NCBI RefSeq assembly: GCF_000407185.1
Contig: NZ_KE136483.1
Coordinates: 992,001-1,056,000, forward strand
DNA from: Enterococcus malodoratus ATCC 43197
GTDB taxonomy: Bacteria > Bacillota > Bacilli > Lactobacillales > Enterococcaceae
Length of the DNA stretch: 64,000 bases
Direction: 5' to 3'
Shown here piece after piece: positions 16,905-25,578 of the stretch. A program made the translations under genes and the position numbers. The notes under the pieces are model-generated. The model made no database searches and was not told the origin of the DNA. It saw only the letters and a program-made list of their open reading frames with translations. The first letter of the stretch is position 1. The number at the start of each line of letters is the position of its first letter.

Positions 16905-17456
16905 ATGAGTAAAAAATTTACGGTAAAACACATTGTAGCAATTGGGATCGGTGCAGCGGTCTTTTTCATTCTAAAACGATTTGTCACTATCCCCACAGGA
17001 ATTCCGAATACTGATATTGCGACAGCCTATCCATTTCTAGCGCTGTTAGGCGTTGTCTATGGACCGATTGTTGCAGGTCTCGCTGGTTTCATCGGTCATG
17101 CGCTTGGAGATTTAACGACTTATGGCGCTTGGTGGTCATGGATCATTGCTTCTGGAATTTTAGGTGTTTTCTTCGGATTATTAGCAAAACGTATCCCAAT
17201 CGAGCAAGGTATCTTTGGTAAAAAGGAAACAGTGACCTTCTTAGTGGGAGAAACGATCGCTAATTTAGTGACATGGGTGATCATCGCACCGATCGGGGAT
17301 ATTCTGATCTATGCAGAGGCCCCTAGCAAAGTCTTTACTCAAGGTGTTGTTGCTGGAATTACGAATTCAATTGTAACGGGAGTCATTGGATTTATTTTGC
17401 TAAAAGCTTATGCGCAAACAAAAACGAAAAAAGGCAGTTTGAATAAAGAAGCTTAG
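16905..17456 (+). CDS. ECF transporter S component (UPF0397-like)
   Basis: A 183-residue membrane protein with five to six transmembrane segments. Features such as PNTDIATAYPFLALLGVVYGP and GHALGDLTTYGAWWSWIIASG resemble the UPF0397 group of ECF substrate-binding subunits. AAGGAG precedes the ATG at 16905. It is followed immediately by its own duplex ATPase and T subunit, so this is a dedicated ECF module. The methionine T-box suggests cargo related to methionine, SAM or methylthioadenosine; that is inference. Confidence 0.8.
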   Translation: MSKKFTVKHIVAIGIGAAVFFILKRFVTIPTGIPNTDIATAYPFLALLGVVYGPIVAGLAGFIGHALGDLTTYGAWWSWIIASGILGVFFGLLAKRIPIEQGIFGKKETVTFLVGETIANLVTWVIIAPIGDILIYAEAPSKVFTQGVVAGITNSIVTGVIGFILLKAYAQTKTKKGSLNKEA

Positions 17457-17472
17457 AACGTGAGGATATAAA

Positions 17473-19161
17473 ATGATCGAGTTTCATGATTTTACATTTC
17501 AATATGATAGCCAAGCCGAACCCACATTGAAGAATATTAATCTGTCCATCAATCAGGGAGAGAAGATTTTGATCATGGGTCCCAGCGGTTCAGGTAAATC
17601 AACACTAGGAAAGTGCCTGAATGGGATCATTCCGCAAAACGAGCAAGGAAGCTTTACCGGGGATCTGACCATCAACGGTAAGGTTTTTAGTGAATCTTCG
17701 ATTTATGATCTTTCACTAGATGTTGGTACGGTGCTGCAGGACACAGATAGTCAATTCGTCGGCTTGACAGTGGCAGAAGACATCGCCTTTTCATTGGAAA
17801 ATGAGATGGTAGAACAGGCGGAGATGCGAGCAGCAGTAAATTACTGGTCGGAAAAGACGAATTTATCGGCACAATTAGAAAAACGTCCGCAGGATCTTTC
17901 TGGCGGACAAAAGCAACGGGTGACGATGGCTGGCGTTTTGATTGATGAAACACCGATCTTACTGTTCGATGAACCATTGGCCAATCTTGATCCCCAGACA
18001 GGTTATGAGGCAATCCAAATGATCGACCAATTGTATCAGTTGCAAAAATTTACAACAATTATCATTGAACATCGCTTGGAGGAGGTGCTGGCCGCTCCCA
18101 TTGATCGCGTCATCTTGATGAATGAAGGAGCGATCATTGCTGATATGACACCTACCAAGTTACTGCAAAGTGACTTGCTGGCTGAGTATGGGATTCGCGA
18201 ACCTCTTTACATCAGCGCTTTAAAACGGGCAGGGATCTCACTGTTAGATTTTTCCGATTTGACACAGGTGGATCAATTGGTTTCGCCGGAAATTTCCGCT
18301 GCTTTAGCGAAGTCGCGAGGAGCGTTCAAGCCGATTCCTGAAAAGGAGCAGCCGCTATTAACGTTGAGTAATCTTTCATTTGGTTTTGGAAATGAACTGG
18401 TCATTAAGGATATTGATCTTACTCTTTATGAAGGCGAGATGGTCAGCTTGGTTGGGCATAATGGTGCCGGCAAATCAACATTGTCTAATCTGATCACGGG
18501 ATTCTATCCATTACAAACGGGGGATCTGCTTTGGAAAAACCAATCGATTGCGAATGAAAGTATTAAAGAACGAGCAGATAAAATCGGTTACGTTTTACAA
18601 AACAGCAATCAAATGCTGTCTAAGAATATGATTTTTGAAGAGGTTGCTTTAGGTTTGGAAAACCGGGGTGTTGATCCCGCAGTGATCCAAGAGAAAGTAT
18701 TTGAAACCCTGAAGGTCTGTGGTCTTTATGAATTTCGTAATTGGCCGATTTCGGCGTTGAGTCATGGACAAAAACGGCGAGTAGCGATTGCGGCAATATT
18801 GGTACTTGAACCAGAGCTGCTGATTCTGGATGAGCCGACTGCTGGACAAGACTATTATCATTACAATGAAATGATGCTGTTTTTGCGTAAGCTGAATCAG
18901 CGCGGGATTACGATCTTAATGATCACCCATGATATGCATTTGATGCTAGAACATACACGCCGGACGCTAGTTTTAAAAGAAGGAAAAATCATTGCGGATG
19001 AAGCACCGGCAACGGTCTTGTCTACAGCTGATTTAGTTGCGTCAGCGAGTCTGCGTGAAACGAGTCTGTATCGATTGGCTAAAAATAATCATTTAACGGA
19101 TGCTACTGGCTTTGTGTCGGCATTTATCCAACATGAGGAGGCACCTTATGGAGGGCTCTAA
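17473..19161 (+). CDS. Energy-coupling factor duplex ATP-binding protein
   Basis: A 562-residue protein with two ABC ATPase domains fused head to tail. Domain 1 has Walker A GPSGSGKST and signature LSGGQKQR with LLFDEP. Domain 2 (from about residue 295) has GHNGAGKST, LSHGQKRR and LLILDEPTAG. Such duplexes replace the EcfA-EcfA' heterodimer and energise the S and T components. The ribosome binding site is GTGAGGAT. Its 3' end overlaps the next gene by 14 nt. Confidence 0.9.
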   Translation: MIEFHDFTFQYDSQAEPTLKNINLSINQGEKILIMGPSGSGKSTLGKCLNGIIPQNEQGSFTGDLTINGKVFSESSIYDLSLDVGTVLQDTDSQFVGLTVAEDIAFSLENEMVEQAEMRAAVNYWSEKTNLSAQLEKRPQDLSGGQKQRVTMAGVLIDETPILLFDEPLANLDPQTGYEAIQMIDQLYQLQKFTTIIIEHRLEEVLAAPIDRVILMNEGAIIADMTPTKLLQSDLLAEYGIREPLYISALKRAGISLLDFSDLTQVDQLVSPEISAALAKSRGAFKPIPEKEQPLLTLSNLSFGFGNELVIKDIDLTLYEGEMVSLVGHNGAGKSTLSNLITGFYPLQTGDLLWKNQSIANESIKERADKIGYVLQNSNQMLSKNMIFEEVALGLENRGVDPAVIQEKVFETLKVCGLYEFRNWPISALSHGQKRRVAIAAILVLEPELLILDEPTAGQDYYHYNEMMLFLRKLNQRGITILMITHDMHLMLEHTRRTLVLKEGKIIADEAPATVLSTADLVASASLRETSLYRLAKNNHLTDATGFVSAFIQHEEAPYGGL

Positions 19162-19981
19162 TTTAATCGGTTATCTGCCGAAAAAAACCGTGATTCACCA
19201 ACTTAGCGGATTTACCAAGCTGCTATGCTTTTTATTAATTTCGGTTGTGGGAATGATTTCTTATGATACGCGTTTCTTGCTAGGATTGGCGGTCTTTTCA
19301 ATTATTCTTTTCCGCACAGCGCAAATCAGTTATCACGAGATTTCGTTTGTGGTGAAGTTTATTGCATTCTTCTCAATTTTGAATCTATTGACCGTCTATT
19401 TATTTGCACCTGAATATGGTGTTACGATCTATGGTACACGTCACGTGATCTTTGAAGGAATTGGCCGATATACGATTACACAGGAACAGCTTTTTTATGA
19501 ATTCAACTTGCTGATCAAATATTTTGTAACGATCCCACCTGGATTGATTTTCATTTTGACTACAAATCCAAGTGAGCTGGCATCAAGCATCCATCGAGTT
19601 GGCGGGTCTTATAAGATCGCTTATGCCTTCTCGTTGGCGCTGCGCTACATTCCAGACATTCAAGAAGATTTTCGGACGATTTCCAAAGCACAGCAAGCTC
19701 GGGGAACCGAACTGTCTAAGAAGGCCTCATTAATGAAGCGCGTGCGAGGAAATCTAACGATTGCGATCCCCTTGATTTTTTCCAGCTTAGAACGGATCGA
19801 GACGATCTCTTCAGCAATGGAGCTGCGGCGTTTTGGTAAGAAAAAGAGTCGAACCTGGCTGCTTGCTAAACCATTAAAACGAAATGACTACATTGCTTTA
19901 TTAGTGGTAATTATTTTGTGTTCAGCAGGAATTTGCTTATTAGTCGTCAATGGCGGCCGTTTCTATAATCCTTTCCGATAG
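19148..19981 (+). CDS. Energy-coupling factor transmembrane protein EcfT
   Basis: A 277-residue T component with five to six transmembrane segments. It carries the paired coupling helices of the family: an AQQARGTEL motif, close to the usual A-R-G box, and an SSAMELRRFG motif. These dock into the duplex ATPase encoded just upstream. The ATG at 19148 is preceded by GAGGAGG inside the preceding gene. Confidence 0.88.
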   Translation: MEGSNLIGYLPKKTVIHQLSGFTKLLCFLLISVVGMISYDTRFLLGLAVFSIILFRTAQISYHEISFVVKFIAFFSILNLLTVYLFAPEYGVTIYGTRHVIFEGIGRYTITQEQLFYEFNLLIKYFVTIPPGLIFILTTNPSELASSIHRVGGSYKIAYAFSLALRYIPDIQEDFRTISKAQQARGTELSKKASLMKRVRGNLTIAIPLIFSSLERIETISSAMELRRFGKKKSRTWLLAKPLKRNDYIALLVVIILCSAGICLLVVNGGRFYNPFR

Positions 19982-19992
19982 ACATTAAAAAG

Positions 19993-20026
19993 GAAGCTTT
20001 CTGTTTTGTGCAGAAGGCTTCTTTTT
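19993..20026 (+). terminator. Terminator of the ECF operon
   Basis: GAAGCTTTCTG pairs with CAGAAGGCTTC around an 8-nt loop and is followed by TTTTT. Confidence 0.8.
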
Positions 20027-20154
20027 CAATTTAGTATTTATAAAAAATGATAGTCCGTTTTGTTAATAAAATGAACGAATTTTGAAAAAAGAATCTATCT
20101 ATTGGAATTAATCCGTATAATGGAGGGGAGGGCTACTGAAAGGGAGCGAGTTGA

Positions 20155-20337
20155 ATGCTGAATCCGTTTATTAACGCTGGCTTGGAAATTGTACTAAAGG
20201 AATTATATTCTGATAATGTCACTACGGAACAAGTCTACCCAACAACCGACATCCGCAAAGAGCGCCTGATCGTTTACGTCTACCCTGATAGTTTAAAATT
20301 TGTCTTTGTTGATCAAGAGCAGGAAGCCTTGGATTAA
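20155..20337 (+). CDS. Small soluble protein, function unknown
   Basis: A 60-residue protein. AAGGGAGCGAG lies at proper distance from the ATG, CCGTATAATGG upstream looks like a -10 region, and a strong terminator follows, so it is probably a real monocistronic gene. The second half (RKERLIVYVYPDSLKFVFVDQE) is strand-rich. No known motif is visible. Confidence 0.6.
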   Translation: MLNPFINAGLEIVLKELYSDNVTTEQVYPTTDIRKERLIVYVYPDSLKFVFVDQEQEALD

Positions 20338-20357
20338 TAGAAAGTATAACTTAAAAC

Positions 20358-20398
20358 AAAAAGCCAAAACGCTGTGAGAACAACGTTTTGGCTTTTTG
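20358..20398 (+). terminator. Terminator downstream of the 60-residue gene
   Basis: AAAAAGCCAAAACG and CGTTTTGGCTTTTT form a 13-14 bp stem. It is near symmetric and could also terminate tmRNA read-through from the other side. Confidence 0.8.
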
Positions 20399-20413
20399 TT
20401 TGTGTTGCTGTAA

Positions 20414-20780
20414 TGGAGCTGAGGGGAATCGAACCCCTGTCCAAACACTCCGATTACCCAAAAATCTACGCTCATAGTCGACTCAATTTAAGGTTTCGCG
20501 TGATCAGCTGCCGAACGACAGGCCTCTGATTTTGCTAGTCTGATAATCTCTTTTTTAACTTACAGACGGAAAGTTAAAACGTATCCCACTAATTTTGAGA
20601 CCCTTACTTGAGCACATGGGCGATACCAAGAGGATCTACGCTAACTGTTTTTAGGCAGCTAAAGCGTAAGTGTTATTGTTGTTTTTAGCAGTTATATTAA
20701 CTGTAACGTTTTTACGTAGACGTAACCTACGAAGCGCAATTCAGGCTCGAACCATGCCTGTCGAATCCGTAACAGCCCCT
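20414..20780 (-). ncRNA. ssrA: Transfer-messenger RNA (tmRNA)
   Basis: Read on the minus strand, the 5' end GGGGCTGTTACGGATTCGAC and the 3' end GGTTCGATTCCCCTCAGCTCCA form the tRNA-like half, with encoded CCA at 20416-20414. The tag frame resumes at GCT (20689-20687) and reads AKNNNNTYALAA before TAA (20653-20651). The RNA is about 367 nt. It rescues stalled ribosomes and marks the products for proteolysis. A TATACT box at about 20811-20806 probably drives it. Confidence 0.95.
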
Positions 20781-20988
20781 TGATAAATAATTTGCTGCAG
20801 AAAAAAGTATAACATTACGTTATAAAAAAAGCAAAGAAGTAAATGAATAATGAAGAATTTGTCACTCTGAGTAAGAAAAATTGAAGAAAAAACAAATTGT
20901 TAGTGAAGATACGGGTAAGGTAATGGTTGAAAAAAATGAAATAGAGTATACTTAGAATGAGAATCAGATGATACCAGGGGGTTAAAGT

Positions 20989-21711
20989 ATGAATATTTTA
21001 ATGATTGAAGACAACGAATCCGTTTCTGAAATGATGCAGATGTTTTTTTTGAATGAAGGCTGGGAGGCGGAATTTAAATACGATGGAAAAGAAGGCTTAG
21101 ATGCCTTTAAAGCGGAGCCCGATAAATGGGATATGATCACGCTTGATTTGAATCTGCCTAGCATGGATGGGATGGAAGTTGGTCGTGAGATTCGAAAGGT
21201 TTCAAGAACTGTACCGATCATTATGCTGACAGCAAGAGATTCTGAAAGTGATCAAGTGATCGGGTTGGAAATGGGTGCAGACGACTATGTAACAAAACCA
21301 TTTTCACCGCTAACCTTGATTGCACGGATCAAGGCGTTGCATCGTCGCAGCGAGTTAGTTTCTGAACCGCAAAAAGAAGCGGAAACCAGCAGCGAAAACT
21401 TTGATATTCAAACTGAGCATTTCAAGATGAATTTGAAGACACGAGAAGCTTATTTGGATAGCAAGCCGATTGAAGGCTTAACGCCAAAAGAGTTTGATTT
21501 ATTGTACACTATGGCGAAAAAACCGCGCCAAGTATTTACGCGTGAACAACTATTAGAATTAGTTTGGGACTATCAATATTTCGGTGATGAACGAACAGTA
21601 GATGCCCACATTAAAAAGCTGCGTCAAAAAATCGAGAAAGTCGGTGCACAAGTTATCCAAACTGTTTGGGGCGTAGGCTACAAGTTTGACGACACCGAGG
21701 TCGGTCGATGA
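20989..21711 (+). CDS. OmpR-family response regulator
   Basis: A 240-residue protein. The receiver domain has the acidic pair Glu7-Asp8, phosphoacceptor Asp53 (TLDLNLP) and Lys103 (YVTKPF). The C-terminal winged-helix domain includes LTPKEFDLL, RTVDAHIKKLRQKI and the end VWGVGYKF. AGGGGG lies before the ATG. It overlaps the sensor kinase gene by ATGA. Which stimulus or regulon it serves cannot be told. Confidence 0.9.
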   Translation: MNILMIEDNESVSEMMQMFFLNEGWEAEFKYDGKEGLDAFKAEPDKWDMITLDLNLPSMDGMEVGREIRKVSRTVPIIMLTARDSESDQVIGLEMGADDYVTKPFSPLTLIARIKALHRRSELVSEPQKEAETSSENFDIQTEHFKMNLKTREAYLDSKPIEGLTPKEFDLLYTMAKKPRQVFTREQLLELVWDYQYFGDERTVDAHIKKLRQKIEKVGAQVIQTVWGVGYKFDDTEVGR

Positions 21712-23186
21712 AATACCTGTATCAACAATTATTGGCGTTTGGCGGCTTGATTTTGCTGATTTTACTGACGCTGGGATTGTCTTTTACGCAATTTACACGC
21801 AAGACACTTGAGGATAATAACTACAAAGAGCTGCTCGGCTATGCGCAGTCAATGGAGAAGAATAATATCTCTTTGAGCAGAGATATTCGGTTTGAAGGCA
21901 TGTCGAGCAATGAAATTTTTCAGTTTGCTATCGGAGTGACTGAGTCGAGCTTGAATCAGCAGGATGTCTCGTTTGTTTTCATTGATAAAGATAGAAGCGT
22001 GCAATATCCAGAGCATTCAGGGAAAGTAAATCAACATTTGGTCAGTGATGCCCAATGGAAGTCGCTGAAGGCGGGGCAGCAGCAAAAAGAGACTAGTTCA
22101 AAAAATGTGATGGGGCAGAATCAAACGACTTCTTACGCGATGGTTCCTTTTTTCACGGATGGTGTTTTCTTTGGTGTCTTACTGGTCAGTCAACCAGCGA
22201 TGAATGTAGAAACCAGTGTCAATTCGATCGTGACCGATTTATTTAAGGCCTTTATCATCGCTTCGATCATCGCGATCATCGTCAGCTATTTCTTTGCTAC
22301 GCAGCAGGTGAAGCGAATCAATCGAATGCGTTCGGCTACTAAGGAAGTTGCGACAGGGAATTTTGACGTTGTCGTACCAAATCGTAATCGCGATGAGTTT
22401 GATGATCTGGCGGATGATTTCAATCGAATGACCGTTTCGCTAAAAGAGTCTCATGAGGAAATCGAACGACAAGAAGAACGACGAAAACAGTTTATGGCAG
22501 ATGCCTCCCATGAGATGCGTACGCCACTAACGACGATCAATGGATTGTTAGAAGGATTACAATACAATGCGATTCCGGAAAGTCAAAAGGAAAAGGCGAT
22601 TAAGCTCATGCAAAATGAGACATCGCGTTTGATCCGTTTAGTTAATGAGAATTTGGATTATGAAAAAATTCGAACCAATCAGATTAGTATCGTTTTACAA
22701 GAATTCAATGCAACTGAGACTGTTTCAACATTGTTATCACAATTAGAGGCAAAAGCAGAAGCTTCGGGGGATCAGTTAGTCCTGCAGACAAATGAACCGA
22801 TCAATGTATATGCCGATTATGATCGTTTTGTTCAAGTCATGGTGAACTTGATTCAAAATGCGATCCAATTTACTAAAGATGGAACGATTACTGTTGCCAT
22901 CAATAAGCTTGAACAGGCTACAGAGATCACGATCTCTGATACGGGGATTGGTATGTCAGAGGATCAAGTAAAGAATATTTGGGATCGCTATTACAAAGCT
23001 GATCCATCACGAAAGAATACAAAATATGGCGAGTCAGGTTTAGGGCTGTCGATCGTAGAAGAATTGGTGCGTTTGCATCACGGGACGATCGAAGTCGCGA
23101 GTGAATTAGAAAAGGGAACAACTTTTACTGTCAGGTTTCCCGACAAACCTGAAGTAATCGAGCCAGAAGAAAATAAAGAAGCGTAA
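21708..23186 (+). CDS. Sensor histidine kinase
   Basis: A 492-residue membrane kinase. TM1 is at about 8-28, an extracytoplasmic sensor domain spans 29-177, TM2 is about 178-197 and a HAMP domain follows. The HisKA box DASHEMRTPLTT has His268, and the ATPase domain shows NLIQNAIQF, DTGIGM and GLGLS. It pairs with the response regulator it overlaps. The external domain of roughly 150 residues suggests a PDC/PAS-like sensor. Confidence 0.9.
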   Translation: MKYLYQQLLAFGGLILLILLTLGLSFTQFTRKTLEDNNYKELLGYAQSMEKNNISLSRDIRFEGMSSNEIFQFAIGVTESSLNQQDVSFVFIDKDRSVQYPEHSGKVNQHLVSDAQWKSLKAGQQQKETSSKNVMGQNQTTSYAMVPFFTDGVFFGVLLVSQPAMNVETSVNSIVTDLFKAFIIASIIAIIVSYFFATQQVKRINRMRSATKEVATGNFDVVVPNRNRDEFDDLADDFNRMTVSLKESHEEIERQEERRKQFMADASHEMRTPLTTINGLLEGLQYNAIPESQKEKAIKLMQNETSRLIRLVNENLDYEKIRTNQISIVLQEFNATETVSTLLSQLEAKAEASGDQLVLQTNEPINVYADYDRFVQVMVNLIQNAIQFTKDGTITVAINKLEQATEITISDTGIGMSEDQVKNIWDRYYKADPSRKNTKYGESGLGLSIVEELVRLHHGTIEVASELEKGTTFTVRFPDKPEVIEPEENKEA

Positions 23187-23211
23187 AACCATGACGGTTT
23201 TACGCTTCTTT
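23175..23211. terminator. Bidirectional terminator
   Basis: AAAGAAGCGTAAAACC and GGTTTTACGCTTCTTT form a perfect 16-bp stem with a 5-nt loop, overlapping the kinase stop and preceding the convergent permease stop. Confidence 0.85.
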
Positions 23212-23223
23212 GTTTTGAATAAA

Positions 23224-24663
23224 TTACAGAATAGCTAAGATGATAAAGTTCAAAATGAATAGAATATCAACGATCCAAAGAATTGGTGAAACGTCTTTGG
23301 TTTTTCCTTTGATAACTTTAACAATTGTATAGAAGATGAAGCCAGCTGCAATCCCGTAAGAGATACTGTAGCATAGTCCCATAAAGACACTAGCAAAGAA
23401 TGCAGGGACTGCTTCTTCTAAATCTAACCAGTTGATATCCGCAAAAGAGGCTAACATCATAACACCGACTAAGATCAATGCAGGTGCAGTAGCTTGTGCA
23501 GGGACAACAGCGATTAGTGGTGAGAATAGACTGCTTAATGCGAATAAAATCGCTACGACAACAGAAGTCAATCCAGTTCGACCGCCAGCCCCGATGCCGG
23601 CAGCTGATTCCACATATGTCGTAGTATTAGAAGTTCCAAAAATCGCACCGATCGAAGTAGCGATCGCATCTGCGAATAATGCCTTGTCCATTTTTGTTTT
23701 AAATCCACGAGAATCATTATCTAGAGCATTTTCATCTTCTTTAGAGAAGATGCCTGTTCTGCGGCCAGTACCAATGAAGGTTCCGATCGTATCGAAGGTA
23801 TCAGATAAGCTGAAAGCCAAGATAGTCATTAAGACCTGCGGTAATTTTGAAGAGTCAGAGAATAGCGAGCCCATTCCTTCAGAACCGAAAGCAGCGCCGA
23901 ATGTTGTACCAAGTTCTTGAATCGAGCTGCCTAATGAATTAGCATGCCAATCAATTGCGCCAAGTTGGACGACACCCATAGGAATACCTAATAATGTGGT
24001 AACGACGATACCGATCAAGATCGCACCGCGAACATTCTTAACAACTAAAATAGTTGTAATAACTAAACCAATGATGGCTAACAGGATTGGGGCATTATTG
24101 AAATTAGCTAATGCCGGAACAATTCCGCTGTTGATGGAGACATTGGTTGCTTTGCCGCCTTCGACAACACTGCTGGTGATCGCAGATGAATCCGCGCTGA
24201 AAGATAGTAATCCAGCATTCTTGATCCCAACATAGGCAACGAAGATTCCGATCCCGCCGCCGATTGCATGCTGCATACTTTCTGGAATTGCGTGAATGAT
24301 CAATTTACGAATTTTTGTAACAGTAATCAAGATATTGATAATTCCGCAAATGAAGACCATTGCTAAAGCTTGCTGCCAAGAATAACCTAAACCAAATACA
24401 ACAGTATAAGTGAAGAAGGCATTCAATCCCATCCCAGGTGCTTGCGCATAAGGAACGTTGGCGAATAATCCCATGACTAGTGTCCCGATGACAGAGGCGA
24501 TGATCGTTGCTAAGAAAACCGCTTGAAAGGGCATCCCTGAAGCTGACAAAATAGTTGGATTAACGAATAAAATATAGCTCATTGCAAAGAATGTTGTAAT
24601 TCCTGCCATTACTTCAGTGGAAATGTTGGTACCTTGTTCCTTCAATTTAAAGAATTTCTCCAT
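23224..24663 (-). CDS. NCS2-family guanine/hypoxanthine permease
   Basis: A 479-residue permease of the AzgA/PbuG branch. Typical motifs include GITTFFAMSYILFVNP, the QAPGMGLNAFFTYTVV element and STTYVESAAGIGAGGRTG-like text (here NTTTYVESAAGIGAGGRTG). About 13-14 membrane segments are visible. It imports purine bases by proton symport. CTAAGGAGCG precedes the ATG and a PurBox-like site lies in its upstream region. Confidence 0.9.
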   Translation of the reverse strand: MEKFFKLKEQGTNISTEVMAGITTFFAMSYILFVNPTILSASGMPFQAVFLATIIASVIGTLVMGLFANVPYAQAPGMGLNAFFTYTVVFGLGYSWQQALAMVFICGIINILITVTKIRKLIIHAIPESMQHAIGGGIGIFVAYVGIKNAGLLSFSADSSAITSSVVEGGKATNVSINSGIVPALANFNNAPILLAIIGLVITTILVVKNVRGAILIGIVVTTLLGIPMGVVQLGAIDWHANSLGSSIQELGTTFGAAFGSEGMGSLFSDSSKLPQVLMTILAFSLSDTFDTIGTFIGTGRRTGIFSKEDENALDNDSRGFKTKMDKALFADAIATSIGAIFGTSNTTTYVESAAGIGAGGRTGLTSVVVAILFALSSLFSPLIAVVPAQATAPALILVGVMMLASFADINWLDLEEAVPAFFASVFMGLCYSISYGIAAGFIFYTIVKVIKGKTKDVSPILWIVDILFILNFIILAIL

Positions 24664-24705
24664 TATAAATAAACGCTCCTTAGAAATAAGTTCATTATAT
24701 CGGTA

Positions 24706-24718
24706 AAAACCGAATACT
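24706..24718 (-). promoter_or_regulatory. PurBox-like site upstream of the purine permease
   Basis: AAAACCGAATACT matches 11 of 13 positions of the Gram-positive PurBox AWWWCCGAACWWT. It lies just upstream of a TATAAT box (24699-24694 on the minus strand). Confidence 0.35.
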
Positions 24719-24774
24719 TTCTAAGTATAATGAAGGATCAATCGACTTTCAAGAATAAGTTTAACGAAAGAACA

Positions 24775-24814
24775 AATAAAAAGAAGAATGTTCGTGTTTA
24801 ACGAGCATTCTTTC
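24775..24814 (-). terminator. Terminator overlapping the end of the membrane-protein gene
   Basis: On the minus strand, GAATGCTCGT pairs with ACGAACATTC and is followed by TTCTTTTTATTT. The gene's stop codon lies in the loop region. Confidence 0.65.
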
Positions 24815-25454
24815 TTCTGGATATGAAATTAAGTAAACGAAAACAGAGAATTGACAAACATAAGCATAAAATTACATATGAAACAGCTTTGAGTAAAGAG
24901 CAAAAAAATAAATCAAGCAAGGTTGTCGAGGATAGCTCAAAGGACAACGAAGAACGAATCGAGTAGGCAATGCCGCTCGTACCATTGCTTAAAACAAAAT
25001 TCGGCAATTCTTTAAATTGATTCAACCCTTGATGATAAAAGGATTGTAAGATGGATTCATATATCGGCTCGAACAGTGTAAATAATAAAATCAGGCAAGT
25101 TGAAGCAAACAATAAAACTAAAAACAATTCTAATCCTGTTGAGTAGATCAACTGTTTCACAGAAGAAGCACTTTTTTTCTGCCAATGGATTTTGACCCCA
25201 AAGAATAGGAGCAGCAAAGCGAAAAGACCAATAGCACTTATAAACAGTCGATCAGAAAAATATTGCTGCAGCTGTGTGACTTCTTTATTGGTAAATAATT
25301 GAATTTGGTTGGAGGAATCTAATTGATGCAAAACGAGTTTTAGCATACCTAAACTCGTTAAGATAAATAGAGCAACCAAGCAGATCACCCAAGAAATCGA
25401 GAATTGTATTCGATGTCGTTTGATTGATGAAAGTGTTGTTGAAATAAGTTCCAT
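24798..25454 (-). CDS. Membrane protein, possibly FtsX/MacB-permease-like
   Basis: A 218-residue protein with four hydrophobic segments: about 19-40, 73-92, 114-135 and 181-205. The cytoplasmic start (ISTTLSSIKRHRIQFSISW) resembles that of FtsX/MacB-type permeases, but no partner ATPase is adjacent and the usual large extracellular domain is missing, so this is tentative. A longer reading runs back into the ltaS gene, but AGAGGTGGG precedes the ATG at 25454, which I take as the start. Confidence 0.6.
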   Translation of the reverse strand: MELISTTLSSIKRHRIQFSISWVICLVALFILTSLGMLKLVLHQLDSSNQIQLFTNKEVTQLQQYFSDRLFISAIGLFALLLLFFGVKIHWQKKSASSVKQLIYSTGLELFLVLLFASTCLILLFTLFEPIYESILQSFYHQGLNQFKELPNFVLSNGTSGIAYSIRSSLSFELSSTTLLDLFFCSLLKAVSYVILCLCLSILCFRLLNFISRRKNAR

Positions 25455-25532
25455 AGATTCCCACCTCTTATAATAAGTATAAAATCCTAATTTGAAAGAA
25501 GTATGAATTCTATCGGAAGAAATAAGAGCAAA

Positions 25533-25569
25533 CAAAAAAACACCCATCACAATTTCGTGACAGGTGTTA
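25533..25569 (-). terminator. Terminator of ltaS
   Basis: Minus-strand AACACCTGTCAC and GTGATGGGTGTT pair around GAAATT with one mismatch and are followed by TTTTTT. Confidence 0.8.
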
Positions 25570-25578
25570 GATGTAAAT

